36,725 bases of DNA from contig RPFO01001299.1 of NCBI GenBank assembly GCA_009746045.1, positions 1 through 36,725 on the forward strand, in the 5' to 3' direction. The position numbers and the translations under genes were made by a program. Below, one piece after another: positions 17,997 through 28,933 of this stretch (its first letter is position 1; every line of letters starts with the position of its first letter). The DNA comes from Mesostigma viride. Taxonomy: Eukaryota; Streptophyta; Mesostigmatophyceae; Mesostigmatales; Mesostigmataceae. The notes below the pieces were generated by a model. It was given only the letters and a program-made list of their open reading frames with translations. It had not been told where the DNA came from and did not search any database.

Positions 17997-18290
17997 ATGA
18001 ACGAGACACGGGACGTGTCCGATAGTCTCGCGGGGACGCCGGGCGAGTCCGACAGTCCCGCCGCGGTGCCGGACCCCTCCCCGTCTGTCACCCCCATGGA
18101 GGTCGATCCACTCGCGCCCCTCGTGCCCTGTGGGGCGGTCGAGGACGCGCGGGATGTCCCGAGTGTCCGCGCGCCGATGGACCCCGGACGCTGTGCCGCG
18201 CCGTGTGCGCCTGGTTCGACGCCGCGATCGTCAGGGACCCGAGGCGTCGTGGTCCGCGAGAGCGACGTCGAGTGCGCTGCCGGGAATTAG
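17997..18290 (+). CDS. Small unknown acidic/Pro-rich protein
   Basis: Codes for 97 residues beginning MNETRDVSDSLAG and ending VECAAGN. It is rich in Ser, Pro, Asp and Ala and looks disordered. The start is supported by the CTACATAA box 68 nt upstream and a pyrimidine-rich leader like those of the other early-looking genes here. The downstream flank is AT-rich with TTTATT/ATAAAT words around 18360-18400. No family recognised. Confidence 0.55.
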   Translation: MNETRDVSDSLAGTPGESDSPAAVPDPSPSVTPMEVDPLAPLVPCGAVEDARDVPSVRAPMDPGRCAAPCAPGSTPRSSGTRGVVVRESDVECAAGN

Positions 18291-18506
18291 ATCGGGACGC
18301 TGTTGGGAATTAGACTAAGTCCTTGCTTCGTGTTTGCATTGTGTTTATGAGACGATAATTTCGTTTATTACGATTTTTTATTCAATACAATCGATTGATA
18401 AATGCCGCGTGGCGTCTTTGTTTGTTTGGTATCGCTAGAGTCTCACTCCTAGGACTCTTTCGCGGAATCGCGGACTCGCGGACTCGCGCGTTCGTCCCTT
18501 TTTTTG

Positions 18507-18845
18507 TCAAGTTACGGACGGGTGTGCCAGTCCGGCGACCGCGGTCCTTTCGGGGTCGTTCGCGTACAACCCGTCGAACACCTCGTGCCAGTTTTCGGGC
18601 GTCGCGCGTTGGCGCGCCGATTCCAGATCCTCCCTCGTCGCCAGGTTGAACCACCCGCTATGGCCCTTCTCCTCGCGCAGGCGGATTTCTCGGTCCACGT
18701 CCGCCAGGAACTGCTCGTACGCCTCTCGGTTCGTGTACCCGCGGTAGAGTTCGTCCGGATCGTCCCGGTGTCCGTGGAGGTACGGGTACGCGCGGACGAC
18801 GAGACCGTCCACGAGTCCGCGGAGAGTGTCAAGGACGTTGCCCAT
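18507..18845 (-). CDS. Unknown 112-residue protein
   Basis: Begins MGNVLDTLRGLVDGLVVRAY and contains the aromatic/charged stretches YRGYTNREAYEQFLADVDRE and WFNLATREDLESARQ. A TATAAA box on the minus strand (18937-18932) lies 90 nt before the ATG, matching the spacing of other genes here. Gly2 could be myristoylated, but Asp at position 6 makes the signal weak. No family recognised. Confidence 0.65.
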   Translation of the reverse strand: MGNVLDTLRGLVDGLVVRAYPYLHGHRDDPDELYRGYTNREAYEQFLADVDREIRLREEKGHSGWFNLATREDLESARQRATPENWHEVFDGLYANDPERTAVAGLAHPSVT

Positions 18846-18975
18846 GTCCGCGTGTCTTTTGTCGGGGAAGGGAGGGGGGGGAGAGACGCGCGCGTCTCGT
18901 GCACGAACGGGAGGAGAAAATGTCCCCTCCCTTTATACCGCGGTTTTCGCGCGACTCGACTCGATCGATCCGCTC

Positions 18976-19710
18976 ATGGCGCCCGGATTCCATTCGGCTC
19001 GCTCGTTCTTCGGAGCCGGGTTCCGATCGACGCGCGACCGATCGTCCGGGTCCTGGTGGAGAAGCAAGGACGGCAGCGGGACGGTCGGCGGGGACGGCTT
19101 TGGGACGGAGGGCGACGAGGACGGGGGCGAGGACGGACGCGGACGTTCCGGTTCCCGGTGGCCGTGGAAAGGCGGTCGACGCGCGGTCGCCGCCGAGGTG
19201 CCAGTCACCGACTTCGGCCCGGAGGAGGAGAGGTACGCGTGCGTGAACCTGAACGCGCGGGACGCCCCGCCGCCCGTGACCCCGCAGGTGATGCGGTGGG
19301 CGGAGGATGTCCGCAGGGAGAGGAGGGAGTCGCGCGTCGTGGGCAAGCTGCGTCTTCCGCCGCCCGTGACGACGGGGGTGCTGAAGTGGGCGGTGGAGGC
19401 GAACGAGAGGGGCGAGGGGATGGTCCTCGGTCCGGGATTATTCCGGGACCTACATTATTATAGGGAGCTGCGCGGTTCGATATGGTACATCGATGCGCGG
19501 CCACGACGGTCGCGGGGTTCCGATGCCAAAATCCGGCGGCGCGCCGGTTCTGCTCCGTCCACTCCTCTCGGTCGCGCGCGCGGACGACTGCGGACGGTCC
19601 CGGAGGCGTCCAACGAGGAGGAAGGGGGGGAGGAGTCGGACGGGACGTCGGCGGGGGGCGTGTCGGACGCGGCGGGGTCCGCTCGGTGGGCCCGTCCTCG
19701 CACCGTGTGA
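18976..19710 (+). CDS. Unknown protein with acidic linker; 3' end overlaps the next gene
   Basis: The ATG at 18976 is divergent from the 18845 gene across its TATA region. About 244 residues: a Ser/Arg-rich start, a Gly/Asp-rich linker, then a more folded part with two related segments, APPPVTPQVMRWAEDVRRER and LPPPVTTGVLKWAVEANERG, i.e. a short internal repeat PPPVTxxVxxWA. The last 75 residues overlap the gene at 19482 in another frame, so the true end could lie near 19480 if the consensus has an error there. No family recognised. Confidence 0.55.
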   Translation: MAPGFHSARSFFGAGFRSTRDRSSGSWWRSKDGSGTVGGDGFGTEGDEDGGEDGRGRSGSRWPWKGGRRAVAAEVPVTDFGPEEERYACVNLNARDAPPPVTPQVMRWAEDVRRERRESRVVGKLRLPPPVTTGVLKWAVEANERGEGMVLGPGLFRDLHYYRELRGSIWYIDARPRRSRGSDAKIRRRAGSAPSTPLGRARGRLRTVPEASNEEEGGEESDGTSAGGVSDAAGSARWARPRTV

Positions 19711-20360
19711 GGTCGGACGCGTGCCGCCACGCGGTGGGCTCGGCGATCCTGGTGCGCGGGTACAGCGCTCCGGCGCCCGCCGCGCCGCCCGCCCGCGTTC
19801 CAGGGGGTATGTTCGGTCGCGGGCCTGTGTATGGTCCGATTACTTTTGATACATACTTGCGAGGATTGAATTTGACACGTGAAGAACGGGCGCAAGCGTG
19901 GCGAGATCGGAACAAGGAATTAGCTGCTGGCGGAGGCGGTCGAATGCGGGGTCGCGCGCCCCGGAATGAAGACGAAGAGTTGGAAGATATGAACAAATTC
20001 CTCGAGCTCTTGCGACGTGACGAGGAGAGACTGGTCGCGCAGTCAGTTTCTGCGCTCAAGCTTTATTCGGATATATCGAGCATCAAGCGGGAGCTATCAG
20101 AGCATAAGAGAGAGCACGGTGAGAAACCGACAGGTTCAGCGCGTAACGATAGAGCTGCTCTCGAGGATCTTTTAAGAAAACGGAAGAGCTCCAAGTTGTA
20201 TCAGAAAGGCGACGTTAGCAAAAGGGTGTTGTCGGATCTCGTAGACGACCTGCGCAGAGATATTGCGATGAATAAGATGGCAAAGAGGGATGCGAAGATC
20301 GCGAAGAGGGATAAAGCGTTGTCGTCGTCGGCCAAGTCCGCGCGTCGCCCTGGAAAATGA
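19482..20360 (+). CDS. Zinc-motif and coiled-coil protein
   Basis: About 292 residues. The N-terminus has RCAATTVAGFRCQNPAARRFCSVH, which fits the CxATTxxGxxC...FCxxH zinc-binding motif found in many viral and phage proteins (DUF5763-like, from memory). A Gly/Arg-rich low-complexity middle follows. From about residue 120 (19840) base composition falls sharply to more AT-rich codons, and the protein becomes helical and basic: ITFDTYLRGLNLTREERAQ, then KLYSDISSIKRELSEHKRE, ending in a Lys-rich tail. The composition change suggests a fusion or acquired segment. It may bind nucleic acid; no direct evidence. Confidence 0.7.
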   Translation: MVHRCAATTVAGFRCQNPAARRFCSVHSSRSRARTTADGPGGVQRGGRGGGVGRDVGGGRVGRGGVRSVGPSSHRVRSDACRHAVGSAILVRGYSAPAPAAPPARVPGGMFGRGPVYGPITFDTYLRGLNLTREERAQAWRDRNKELAAGGGGRMRGRAPRNEDEELEDMNKFLELLRRDEERLVAQSVSALKLYSDISSIKRELSEHKREHGEKPTGSARNDRAALEDLLRKRKSSKLYQKGDVSKRVLSDLVDDLRRDIAMNKMAKRDAKIAKRDKALSSSAKSARRPGK

Positions 20361-20406
20361 TCGCAGGCCATACTAGGCAGCACCGCGCTCGAAGAACGCA
20401 ACCATC

Positions 20407-20733
20407 ATGGGTCAATTCCCGAGTTCCACGCGAATCCACGCGTCCGGAGTCTCCGACGTCGTCGTCGTCGAGTCGCGGGCCGCGGACATCTCCGACCAAT
20501 TGGACAAGATCTACGCGCCATGGAAGAGCGCATCCCGGCGGGCCGACGACGACGTAGCCGCGTCCTCGCGTCCGTCCGCGAATCCCGAGCCGAGGCCCAC
20601 GGGGCAAGGGACCGCCACCGCCTACCTGGACGGCGCCCTGAGAGACATGTACGAGGACGACCACTCGTCCAAGCGGTTCCGCCACGCCGCGCCGTCCGTC
20701 CCCGAACAGACCTTCCGAAGCGCCGTGTTCTGA
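20407..20733 (+). CDS. Probable N-myristoylated small protein
   Basis: 108 residues starting MGQFPSSTR. Gly2 with Ser6 fits the MGxxxS/T N-myristoylation signal. The rest is polar and probably disordered (RPSANPEPRPTGQG), with a C-terminal DGALRDMYEDDHSSKRFRHA. Myristoylated proteins in large DNA viruses are often virion or membrane-associated; that role is inferred. It starts 46 nt after the previous stop. AATAAA is at about 20810. Confidence 0.65.
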   Translation: MGQFPSSTRIHASGVSDVVVVESRAADISDQLDKIYAPWKSASRRADDDVAASSRPSANPEPRPTGQGTATAYLDGALRDMYEDDHSSKRFRHAAPSVPEQTFRSAVF

Positions 20734-20898
20734 CTGAAGTATTTTGACATCGTGGTTTGAACCGATGACAGACGCGCGATGACGCGTGAATTGATGTATT
20801 ATGAAGGATAATAAAAGGAACGTTTACCGACAAACCCGTTTTGCAACATGTCCCCATAGTGCCAGTACCCGTAGGGTACGATACGATAGTGTCGCGAC

Positions 20899-20928
20899 TC
20901 TCTCTCTCTCCCTATCTCTCTCTCTCTC
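20899..20928. repeat. CT microsatellite at the helicase 3' end
   Basis: An almost pure (TC)n run interrupted by CCTA, directly abutting the helicase stop codon. Confidence 0.8.
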
Positions 20929-23900
20929 ATTTGCGCGCGCCCGACGACTTGGTCGCCGTCCGCTTCTTCGTGTACCGTCTCGCGCCTCCCGCGTGCGATA
21001 TCTCGCGGATCTCGTAACGGTCGTCCAGCATCGACGACGCGTTGTCGTGCGCGCCGGAGTACCGGCACGTCAGCGGCCGGCGGCCCGACGCGGTCCGCAG
21101 GTTCCTGTCGTTGTGCACGGGGAGCATGTACTTGCAGTCCACCGCGACCTCGCGCAACGTCGTCAGCAGCGTGTCCATGCGCCGGTCGCTCGCGTTGTCC
21201 CGCGCGCGGTCGGACACGAGCCCGTCCACCCACCAGATTTCCGACCTCTCCCGCAGCAGTTCGATCTCCGCGTCCGCCACCTTCTTGTACAGCGTCAGCG
21301 CCTTCCGCAGATCGCCCGTCACCCGTCTGTCCCGCAGGTCCTCCGCGGCGTTCTGACTCCGCGCCATCGCCTCCTCCTCGGCGCGTCGGAGCCGCCCCGG
21401 GTGGTCCCTCTCGATGGCGTCCAGCGCCTTGTGCAATCGGATCGTCTCCGCCGACGGACGCGACATGTACCGGTGGACGGACACCGTCCACGTCCGCGCG
21501 TCCTTGTCGAGCTGATCGTGGCTGCAGTACCGCACCGCGCGGGCGATCAGCTGTTTCTCCTTGTTCTTCGTCGGCTGCGGCTCCACGATGTGCACGTGGC
21601 GGACGCCCTTCAGGTCCAGACCCTCGTTGTACCTCCCGCTCGCCAGGATCAGGTGGACGCGCTGGCCCGTCCGATTCGAAGGGTGGTTGAACACGCCCGC
21701 GACGTCCTTCAGTCCCTGGCGATCGGACGCCTCGTTCGTGCCCAGGACGATGTACCGTCGCTCGCTCCGCTCCGCCCTGTCGTCCTCCAATCGCGCGTAC
21801 CCCATCGCCTTCAGCACCTTCTCGAGGTCGCCGATCCCGTGCTGCCGGGAAAAGCGCGAGTACACGAAATGCTTCTCGCCCGGCGTCAGCTTTCCGACGA
21901 TCGCCGAGAATTTGGGCGACAGACGCGACAAGTTGCGGAGGAGGGACTCGCCCTCGTACTGATGAAACGACATGTTGTTCGACGTGCCCTGCAGCGTCGT
22001 GTAGTACTGGTCGAGGCTTTCCGGGTCGTGTCGCAGATGGGATTTGTGGACTTGCTCGCGGAACGCCTTCTCTTGTTCGGCGCTCATCGGCGTGAGGTGG
22101 TCTTCCGCCGGCATGAGCTCGGGGTACGCGCTCAGGTCGCCCGTGAAGTCCGCGAACGAGACGAGGCCGCGGAAATCCTCGGCGTGCGAGTCGAACGCGA
22201 TCTTGTGGGACGACGGGTGTCGGATCATGTTCACCAGCGTCAGGATCTCGTCGACATTGTCCCCCGGCGTGGCGCTCAGGATCACGGTGTACAGTCCGGA
22301 CACGTCGACGGCCGGGTTGTGGGCCGGCGCTCGACGGGTCGCCAGGAGCGAGAGGATCGCGGCGTTGTCCTTCTTCTGCATCTCCAGCGGGTGGAAGAGG
22401 TTCTGGACCTCGTCCATGATCAGCACCGCGTTGTGGAGGAGTTTCGGGTCCGCGTTCTTGCGGCTGTTGTGGACGTCGACCGCGTGCGCCAATTTCGCGA
22501 ACGTCAGGATCTCGCCGCCCCACACCCTGGCCTTGACCGCCCTCACGGCCTCGTCCCTGGACATGCGCTTCAGGCGCGGGAACATCGGCGCCCACTCGGC
22601 GATCTTCTCGATCGTGTTGTTGCGGCTGTTCTCGATGGACGTCGCCAACAGGATCTTCACCGACCCGCCCGTCTCCGGATCCTGGGCGTCCCAGAACGCG
22701 TCGATGGCCGCCATCGTCGTGGCCGTCTTGCCGCTCCCCGTCGAGTGCCACGCCAGGAACCCGCGCGCGGGTCTGCGCGACGGATGGAATCGCGCCATCC
22801 GTTCCAGGAACGCGTGGACCGACGTCTGTTGCGGCGACGGGATCTTCTTGGCGTTCGGATCCCTCGCGCAACTGTTGGATCGCGGGTCCGCCAGTTTCTG
22901 GCGCGTCTCGGGCGGTTCCGCGTCCGGCCACTCGCCGTCCAGGTACTTCCGCAATTGGGTCTGGAAATCGCTCGTCATCGGGTCCGGGAAGTCGGCGGGC
23001 ACGCGGCGACTCGCGCGCGGGGCCCGTTCCGCGTTGATGTTCACGCGCGGCTCGTACAGCACCAGAGCCCGCGAGTTGTCCACCGGCGCCGGGGGTGTCG
23101 GACGCGCGGTTTGGAAAGGCGCGGAAGGCGCGGAAGGCGCGGAGGGAACGGACGGCGGCGCGATCGGGGGCGCGGTCGGCGCGAAGGTGTTCGTGGCGAC
23201 GTGCGCGACGCTCGGTCCCGCTGTCCACGGGATGTTCGAACGGGGCGCGGGCGCGTTACCGGACGTCGTGCTCGCGATCGTGGCGCGTTCCATCTCGCGC
23301 GCGAGATTGTCGGGCGGCGGGTTGGGAGGAGGCGAGGGACGGGCGGAGGCGGCGGCGGGGCGGTCGTGGGTGGAGGAGGGACCGGGGCGGAGGGAGCGGC
23401 GCCCAGTTGCGGCCACGTCACGGGGGTCCTGCGCTCGTGCGGCGTCCACGCGCTCTGCATCCTGTCCACGAGGTTGTCCACCAGCCACGGGTAGGCCTTG
23501 ACGCTTTCGTCCGCGCGCGGGGGCGGGGGGGAGGACGGACGTCGGACGCCTTCGGTTTCTTCTTGGCGTCTCGGATCGCGAATCTCTCCAGCGCGGCTTC
23601 CGCCACCTCCTGTTGCGTCTTCGGGTCCGTGAAATCGCGCGGCTTGTCCGTCGCCGCCGCGGATACGACGGTCGCGATCGCTTCCGCCGCCTTCCGGCTC
23701 GCGGAGGCGACACCGCGGGACACCGCGGCGGGGGCGCGTCTCATCCGACCCACTAGGCCGTCCACGAACGACGGACGGATGGTCGGGGCGGTCGGGACGT
23801 CGTTGGTGATGTCCGCGCGCGTCGACGGCGTCTCGGCGGCGACGGGATCGGGCGCGTCCGCGGTCGTCTCCTCCTCCGCCGCTCGCCTCGACGGTTTCCG

Positions 23901-24122
23901 TCCGGTCCGGTTTTCCGCCCGCGACGGCCTGGCGGACACGGGGACTGTCCCGCTGTCCGTCGCGATTCCGGCGGCTGCGGCCGAACGGCTCTGGGACCGC
24001 GTCGTGGCGCGGACGGGGTGTCGGACGCGTTTGTCGGACGGACGTCCGGCGCTCGCCGTCTTCTTCTTCACGGCGGTTCGACGGGGCGCGGCCGTCGTTC
24101 GACTCGTCTTCTTCGTTCGCAT
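20927..24122 (-). CDS. SF2 helicase of the D6/D11 (VETF/NPH-I-like) group with long disordered N-terminus; two frame breaks
   Basis: DNA-dependent ATPase/helicase, in large DNA viruses typically used for early transcription initiation or termination. Motif I is HSTGSGKT, motif II MDEVQNL, motif III ILSATPG, and motif VI ARAVRYCSHDQL, whose RxCSH ending is typical of this viral group. The C-terminal 800 residues are one open frame. Upstream, the product continues in two other frames: a basic Lys/Arg/Ala-rich N-terminus from ATG 24122 (MRTKKTSRTTAAPRR), then a Pro-rich linker (PYPWLVDNLVDRM region), switching near 23530 and 23340 at G/C runs. I read this as one gene of about 1065 codons with two consensus indels. 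A separate N-terminal gene is the alternative. Confidence 0.85.
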
Positions 24123-24230
24123 GTTTCTTCGGCGCTCTCGTTTCGATAGTATACTGCGAGGACAAATTTCCGCCGCCGGCGAAAAATAAGTCTCCCGCGT
24201 CTATGTATAGCACACGGTCGCGAGTTCCCG

Positions 24231-24713
24231 ATGGCGTTCGTCGAGGCCGTTGCGGGGTTGTTCCGGGGAATGGTGGGGGTGGAAGACGCGATGGGCGCCG
24301 CCCGCGCGGCTCGAATCGCGGGAAGGACGGCGGAGGCCGCGCGGTCCGCGGAGACTGCCGCGTCCGCGGCTGCGGCGGGAGGCCGGAGCGCGGCCGCGGC
24401 CGCGGACGAGATGGGCCAGGCGGCTCGGTCTGCGTCTCTGGCGGACAAGGCCGTGGGGGCGGCGAAGTCCGTGGGCGGGACGGTGTTGGACGCGGGCATC
24501 ATGTTCGGCACGTTCGCGGGGTTGGACAAGGTGTTCGGCGGGGGACGCAAGACGATGGCGGATCCGGACGAGACGGGCGGCGCAAGGGAGATCCACAACG
24601 GGTTGCCCCATCCTGGCGAAGGCTCCGGCGGCGGTGGGATCGCGAGCGGGGGGTGGCCGGGCGTGGTCCTGCTGTTCCTGGTGGTGATCGTTCTGCTCGC
24701 GTGGGTGCTGTGA
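24231..24713 (+). CDS. Ala-rich tail-anchored membrane protein
   Basis: 160 residues. A long Ala/Arg helical region (residues 20-85) is followed by a Gly-rich linker. The extreme C-terminus, WPGVVLLFLVVIVLLAWVL, is a single membrane segment with almost nothing after it, so the protein is tail-anchored with its bulk in the cytosol or virion interior. It is divergent from the helicase gene, about 110 nt apart. A TATGTATA sequence lies 25-30 nt before the ATG. A membrane or virion protein is likely; no family recognised. Confidence 0.75.
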   Translation: MAFVEAVAGLFRGMVGVEDAMGAARAARIAGRTAEAARSAETAASAAAAGGRSAAAAADEMGQAARSASLADKAVGAAKSVGGTVLDAGIMFGTFAGLDKVFGGGRKTMADPDETGGAREIHNGLPHPGEGSGGGGIASGGWPGVVLLFLVVIVLLAWVL

Positions 24714-24752
24714 TGAGGAACGCGGGCGGACGTGCGAACGGGTAATCAAGTC

Positions 24753-27700
24753 TCACACCACATTCCATCGGGTCATGAGAGCCGACGACAGCGCGGAGAT
24801 GTCGCTATCCGACAAATCCGTGTTGAAAAACAGGAACTCTGCCATGTTCTGGTTGTCGAAGTAGGAGAGGCTTGTCCCGTAGTTGCAGTTAATGTTGATC
24901 CTCGCGTTGGTCGCGTTAGGAGGGGTGCCGGAACCCACATTTCCGCCCACCCCGTTGGACCACAGCTTTTTTTGTGAGGCGGTGAACCTCTCTACCACGA
25001 GCCGGTAGTCGCTCCATGGAGCAGAGTCCGGGTACATCATCAAATTTGGAACAGGTAAGTTGGAGTACGAGTCGAAATTGTTCGACGTGTTTCTTCGGTG
25101 ACTACCGTAGGTCGCGCCGCCCGTCACGCACGAACTGTACGTTCTGCCGTTGGATACGAACGCGTTGCGTCTCGTGATGTACGCGAGAGTGTATTTGGTG
25201 TACGTCAATACCTCTTGCTGGACCATGGCGTGTGCGTTGGCAGCGACGAAGGTCGCTGTTCCGAGTCCGTTCTTTTGGGCCGCCGCGAACGACGGCCTTG
25301 CTGCGTCCGAAATGGCGATTAGTGTGTTGGCCGACGACTTGCTTCGAACGGTTCCCACGAGCGACCCATCCGATACGCTTCCGCTTCCGTTCCTCTCCAC
25401 CGTCATCGATGACGTGTCCGAGAAGTCGAACCACAATACGGGTCTGGTCGAGATGCCGTAGGAAGGCGACCACGTGTCATAGGAGAAGGACAACGTGTTG
25501 GATGCCGTGTTTCCAAACCCGTAAGACGTGTCCGTTACCGTGTTGGCTTCCACCTTCACGGTCGTGGCGTAAAACGCCTTCGTCGGTGTGACGGTTATGC
25601 TGTACATCGCCCCGCTGCCCGATAGCGCAGTGGCGGTTCCGTTCGTCACAGTGATGTCGCCCAACTCGAACCCGGTGACCTCTCTGCTGAACGTGGCGGT
25701 CACGTATACGGGACTGGTGGTGGGCGTCGAGCTGGGTGTCGAGAGCGTCACCGTGGGAGGGGGGGAGTAGGTGAACGTGAGCGGGGCGGCGGCCGCGTTG
25801 CCGTTGCCGGATACCGCGTCAGTCGCGGCGTCCGCGCCCACGCTCACGGTCGTGGAGGAAAATGCGGTCATCCCGTTCACCTGGAACGAGTACGACGTCC
25901 CGCTGCCCGTGAAATTGAGCGCTGTCCCGTTCGTAACCGTAAGGTCTCCGATCGCGAACCCCGTGACCGCTCTGCTGAACACGGCCGTCACGGTCACCGG
26001 ACTAGAGCTCGGCGTCCACCCGCTCGTGGACAGCGTCAGGGTGGGAGGAGGGGACAGCGTGAACGTCAGCGAGTTGGATGGTGCGTTGCCGTACCCCGAC
26101 GACGCGTCCGTCACCGCGCCGGCGCCCACGCTCACCGTCGTGGCGGAGTAGGCGGTCATCCCGTTCACCTGGAACGAGTACGACGTCCCGCTGCCCGTGA
26201 AATTGAGCGCCGTCCCGTTCGTCACGGCGATGTCCTCGATCGCGAACCCCGTGACCGCTCTGCTGAACGCGGCGGTCACGGTGACGGCTTCGACGGTCGG
26301 GAACGATCCGGATGACGTTGCCAGCGTCACGGTGGGCGGCGGGGTGTAGGTGAACGTGAGCGGGGCGGCGGCCGCGTTGCCGTTGCCGGATACCGCGTCC
26401 AACGCCGCGTCCGCGCCCACGCTCACGGTCGTGGAGGAAAATGCGGTCATCCCGTTCACCTGGAACGAGTACGACGTCCCGCTGCCCGTGAAATTGAGCG
26501 CTGTCCCGTTCGTAACCGTAAGGTCTCCGATCGCGAACCCCGTGACCGCTCTGCTGAACACGGCCGTCACGGTCACCGGACTAGAGCTCGGCGTCCACCC
26601 GCTCGTGGACAGCGTCAGGGTGGGAGGAGGGGACAGCGTAAACGTCAGCGAGTTGGATGGCGCGTTGCCGTACCCTGACGACGCGTCCGTCACCGCGCCG
26701 GCGCCCACGCTCACCGTCGTGGCGGAGTAGGCGGTCATCCCGTTCACCTGGAACGAGTACGACGTCCCGCTGCCCGTGAAATTGAGCGCCGTCCCGTTCG
26801 TCACGGCGATGTCCTCGATCGCGAACCCCGTGACCGCTCTGCTGAACGCGGCGGTCACGGTGACGGCTTCGACGGTCGGGAACGATCCGGATGACGTTGC
26901 CAGCGTCACGGTGGGCGGCGGGGTGTAGGTGAACGACAGGCCGTTGGAAGCGGCGTTGCCGTGTCCGGACACGGCGTCTGTCGCGGCGTCCGCGGCCACG
27001 GAGACGGTCGTGACGGAGTACGCGACGGTGGGGAGGACGTCGAACTCGTACAGGGACCCGCTGCCCGTCAGATTCGCGGCGATGCCGTTGGCGACCGACA
27101 CGCCGTTCAGCGCGAACCCGGTCACCGTCCTGTTGAACGTCGCCGTGACCCGGACGGAGTCGGTGCTGGGAAAGGATCCCGCCGATGTCGCGAGGGTGAC
27201 GGTGGGAGGGGGCGAGTACGTAAACGTCAGCGGGGCGGCGGCCGCGTTGCCGTTTCCGAACGAATCGATCGCGACTCCGGCGTCGACGCTCACCGTCGTG
27301 GGGGAGTAGGACGTCATGTTGTTCACCTGGAACGAGTACGACGCCCCGCTGCCCGTGAGATTGTACGCCGTCCCGTTGGTGACGGCGACGTCCCCGATCG
27401 CGAATCCCGTGACGGCTTTGTTGAACGCGACTGTCACGGTGACCGAGGAGCTGCTCGGCACCGAGCTCGCGGTCGACAGGGTGACCGTGGGCGGGGTCGC
27501 GTCGAGTGGCACGATTCTCTCGTGCGAATCCGAAAAGGTGCCGGACGACCCTTTGGCGACCACGTAGACGTAATACGTGCCGTCCGCCAGCTCCGAGAAG
27601 GAGAGGGGACCCGTTCCCACGGCGCCGGCCGTCCCCGTGATGGGGAACGCGCCGGACGCGACCAGGTCGGACCCCGCCGTCCCCGATTTCGTGTACAGCT

Positions 27701-28801
27701 CCTCCGCGGTGGCCGCGTTCTTCCGAGACGTGTACACTCTACACGCGACGCCCATGTTGCTCCCCGCGGTCTGCGTGATCCCGTGGGTGACGGAAAGGGT
27801 CCGTCCGACGACCGTGGGCGCGCTGACCGACCCCGCGAAGGCGTCCGTCGCGAACGTCGCCGGGGTCGTGTCCAGACGGATGGTCGCGTACGTGAGCGGA
27901 TCTGTCTGCGCGCCGAATTCGGTCAGCGCGACCTTTATTTGAACGCGGACGGCCGCGGAAATGCCGACGTCGACCCGTTTGTCAGAGTGCGGCTGTTCTT
28001 CCATATCCATCGCCCGTCGGCGTAAAGTCCGAATGCGTTGACGAACTCGTCCGGTTGCGTGAGGTCCAACTCTCGAAACACTTCGTTTTCGTATCGCCCC
28101 GTGTCCACCGCCACGTCCAGGATTCTGAGACTGACTTGGATCTTGCAAGTTCCGCCTCCCTCGGACGACAGCTGCAAGTTGTGGAGAGATACGTGTGCGC
28201 CCGTGACGGCGAGCGTCGTTGCGGACGGGAACGCGTTTTCGACGACCGCGCCCGTCGTCCCCGCCGGCGCGCCGAAGTACGCGGTTCGGAAAACCGGCGC
28301 GGCGTACACGTCGCCCCCCGACAGAGGGACGCGGAATACGATCTGACCGGTCGGGTTGGACAGATTCACGTTGTAAGGCCCCCACTTCCCACCCTCCCAC
28401 ATCAGCTTGTTGTCCGCGGCGGGGGAGACCGTGTACCTCGCGTCCGTGACGGACGCGTGGCTTGTCCCTAGCACGAACGCGGGGCGTCGAGTGAGGTCGT
28501 CTACCACGCTCTTTGGGACGAGGCAGGACGACTGCGCGGTCGCGTAGTCCATTTCGCCTTCGGCGGCCCCGTCGGACGGCAATACCAGTCGCGACGGGAT
28601 CGCAACGTCGCCCGCCACGCGGACATCCGATCGGAACTCCGCCAAGTCCGCCGAAACCCAGACCGGCTCGTCGACGCCGCCGACCTTACGCGCCGTGATC
28701 GCGCCGTCGGACGTTCGTTGGACGCGCCACGCGTCGTCGGTGTTGTCGGATATTTCTAATGTCGAGATCTTGACGGATCTCGTGCTCGTTCGAACAGACA
28801 T
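24753..28801 (-). CDS. Large adhesin/fibre-like protein with seven Ig-like repeats and a LamG-like end; one frame break
   Basis: About 1350 codons. Order: N-terminal beta-rich region (MSVRTSTRSVKISTLEISD); a conserved block with CKIQVSLRILD and LTQPDEFVN; an FnIII/Ig-like part (ADGTYYVYVVAKGSSG); seven bacterial Ig-like repeats of about 97 residues (PPTVTL...VTGFAIGDVAVTNG...GSG.SYSFQV, Big_12 type); and a C-terminal LamG-like lectin fold (PVLWFDFSDTSSM). The frame changes near 27985 between KNSRTL and KRVDVGISAA; the intact paralogue at 28934 shows the two parts belong together. Such repeats are typical of bacterial and phage surface proteins, so horizontal acquisition is likely. It probably binds host surface glycans; this is inferred. 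Confidence 0.85.
25771..26928. repeat. 579-bp tandem duplication inside the adhesin gene
   Basis: 25771-26349 and 26350-26928 are nearly identical at the nucleotide level. Each encodes two Ig-like repeats (193 codons). Only a few substitutions separate them, so the duplication is recent or kept uniform by recombination. Confidence 0.9.
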
Positions 28802-28933
28802 CGTACGCGTTACGTCTTGGACGGTCGGTAACTACAAGAAGGAAGAGGATTTTATTGATCGAATCGTATTCGAACCTGTCTGCGTTTATTTTGTATAATA
28901 CGAATGCATTTACCGATATTCCGTGATCGCGAA

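Noticed and set aside
20799-23501. Open frames of 485-897 residues overlapping the helicase on both strands
   Set aside because: They are GC-driven shadows. Only the minus frame ending at 20927 has the helicase motifs.
25588-28025. A series of plus-strand frames opposite the adhesin
   Set aside because: They repeat in step with the Ig-like repeats and are the antisense of real coding sequence.
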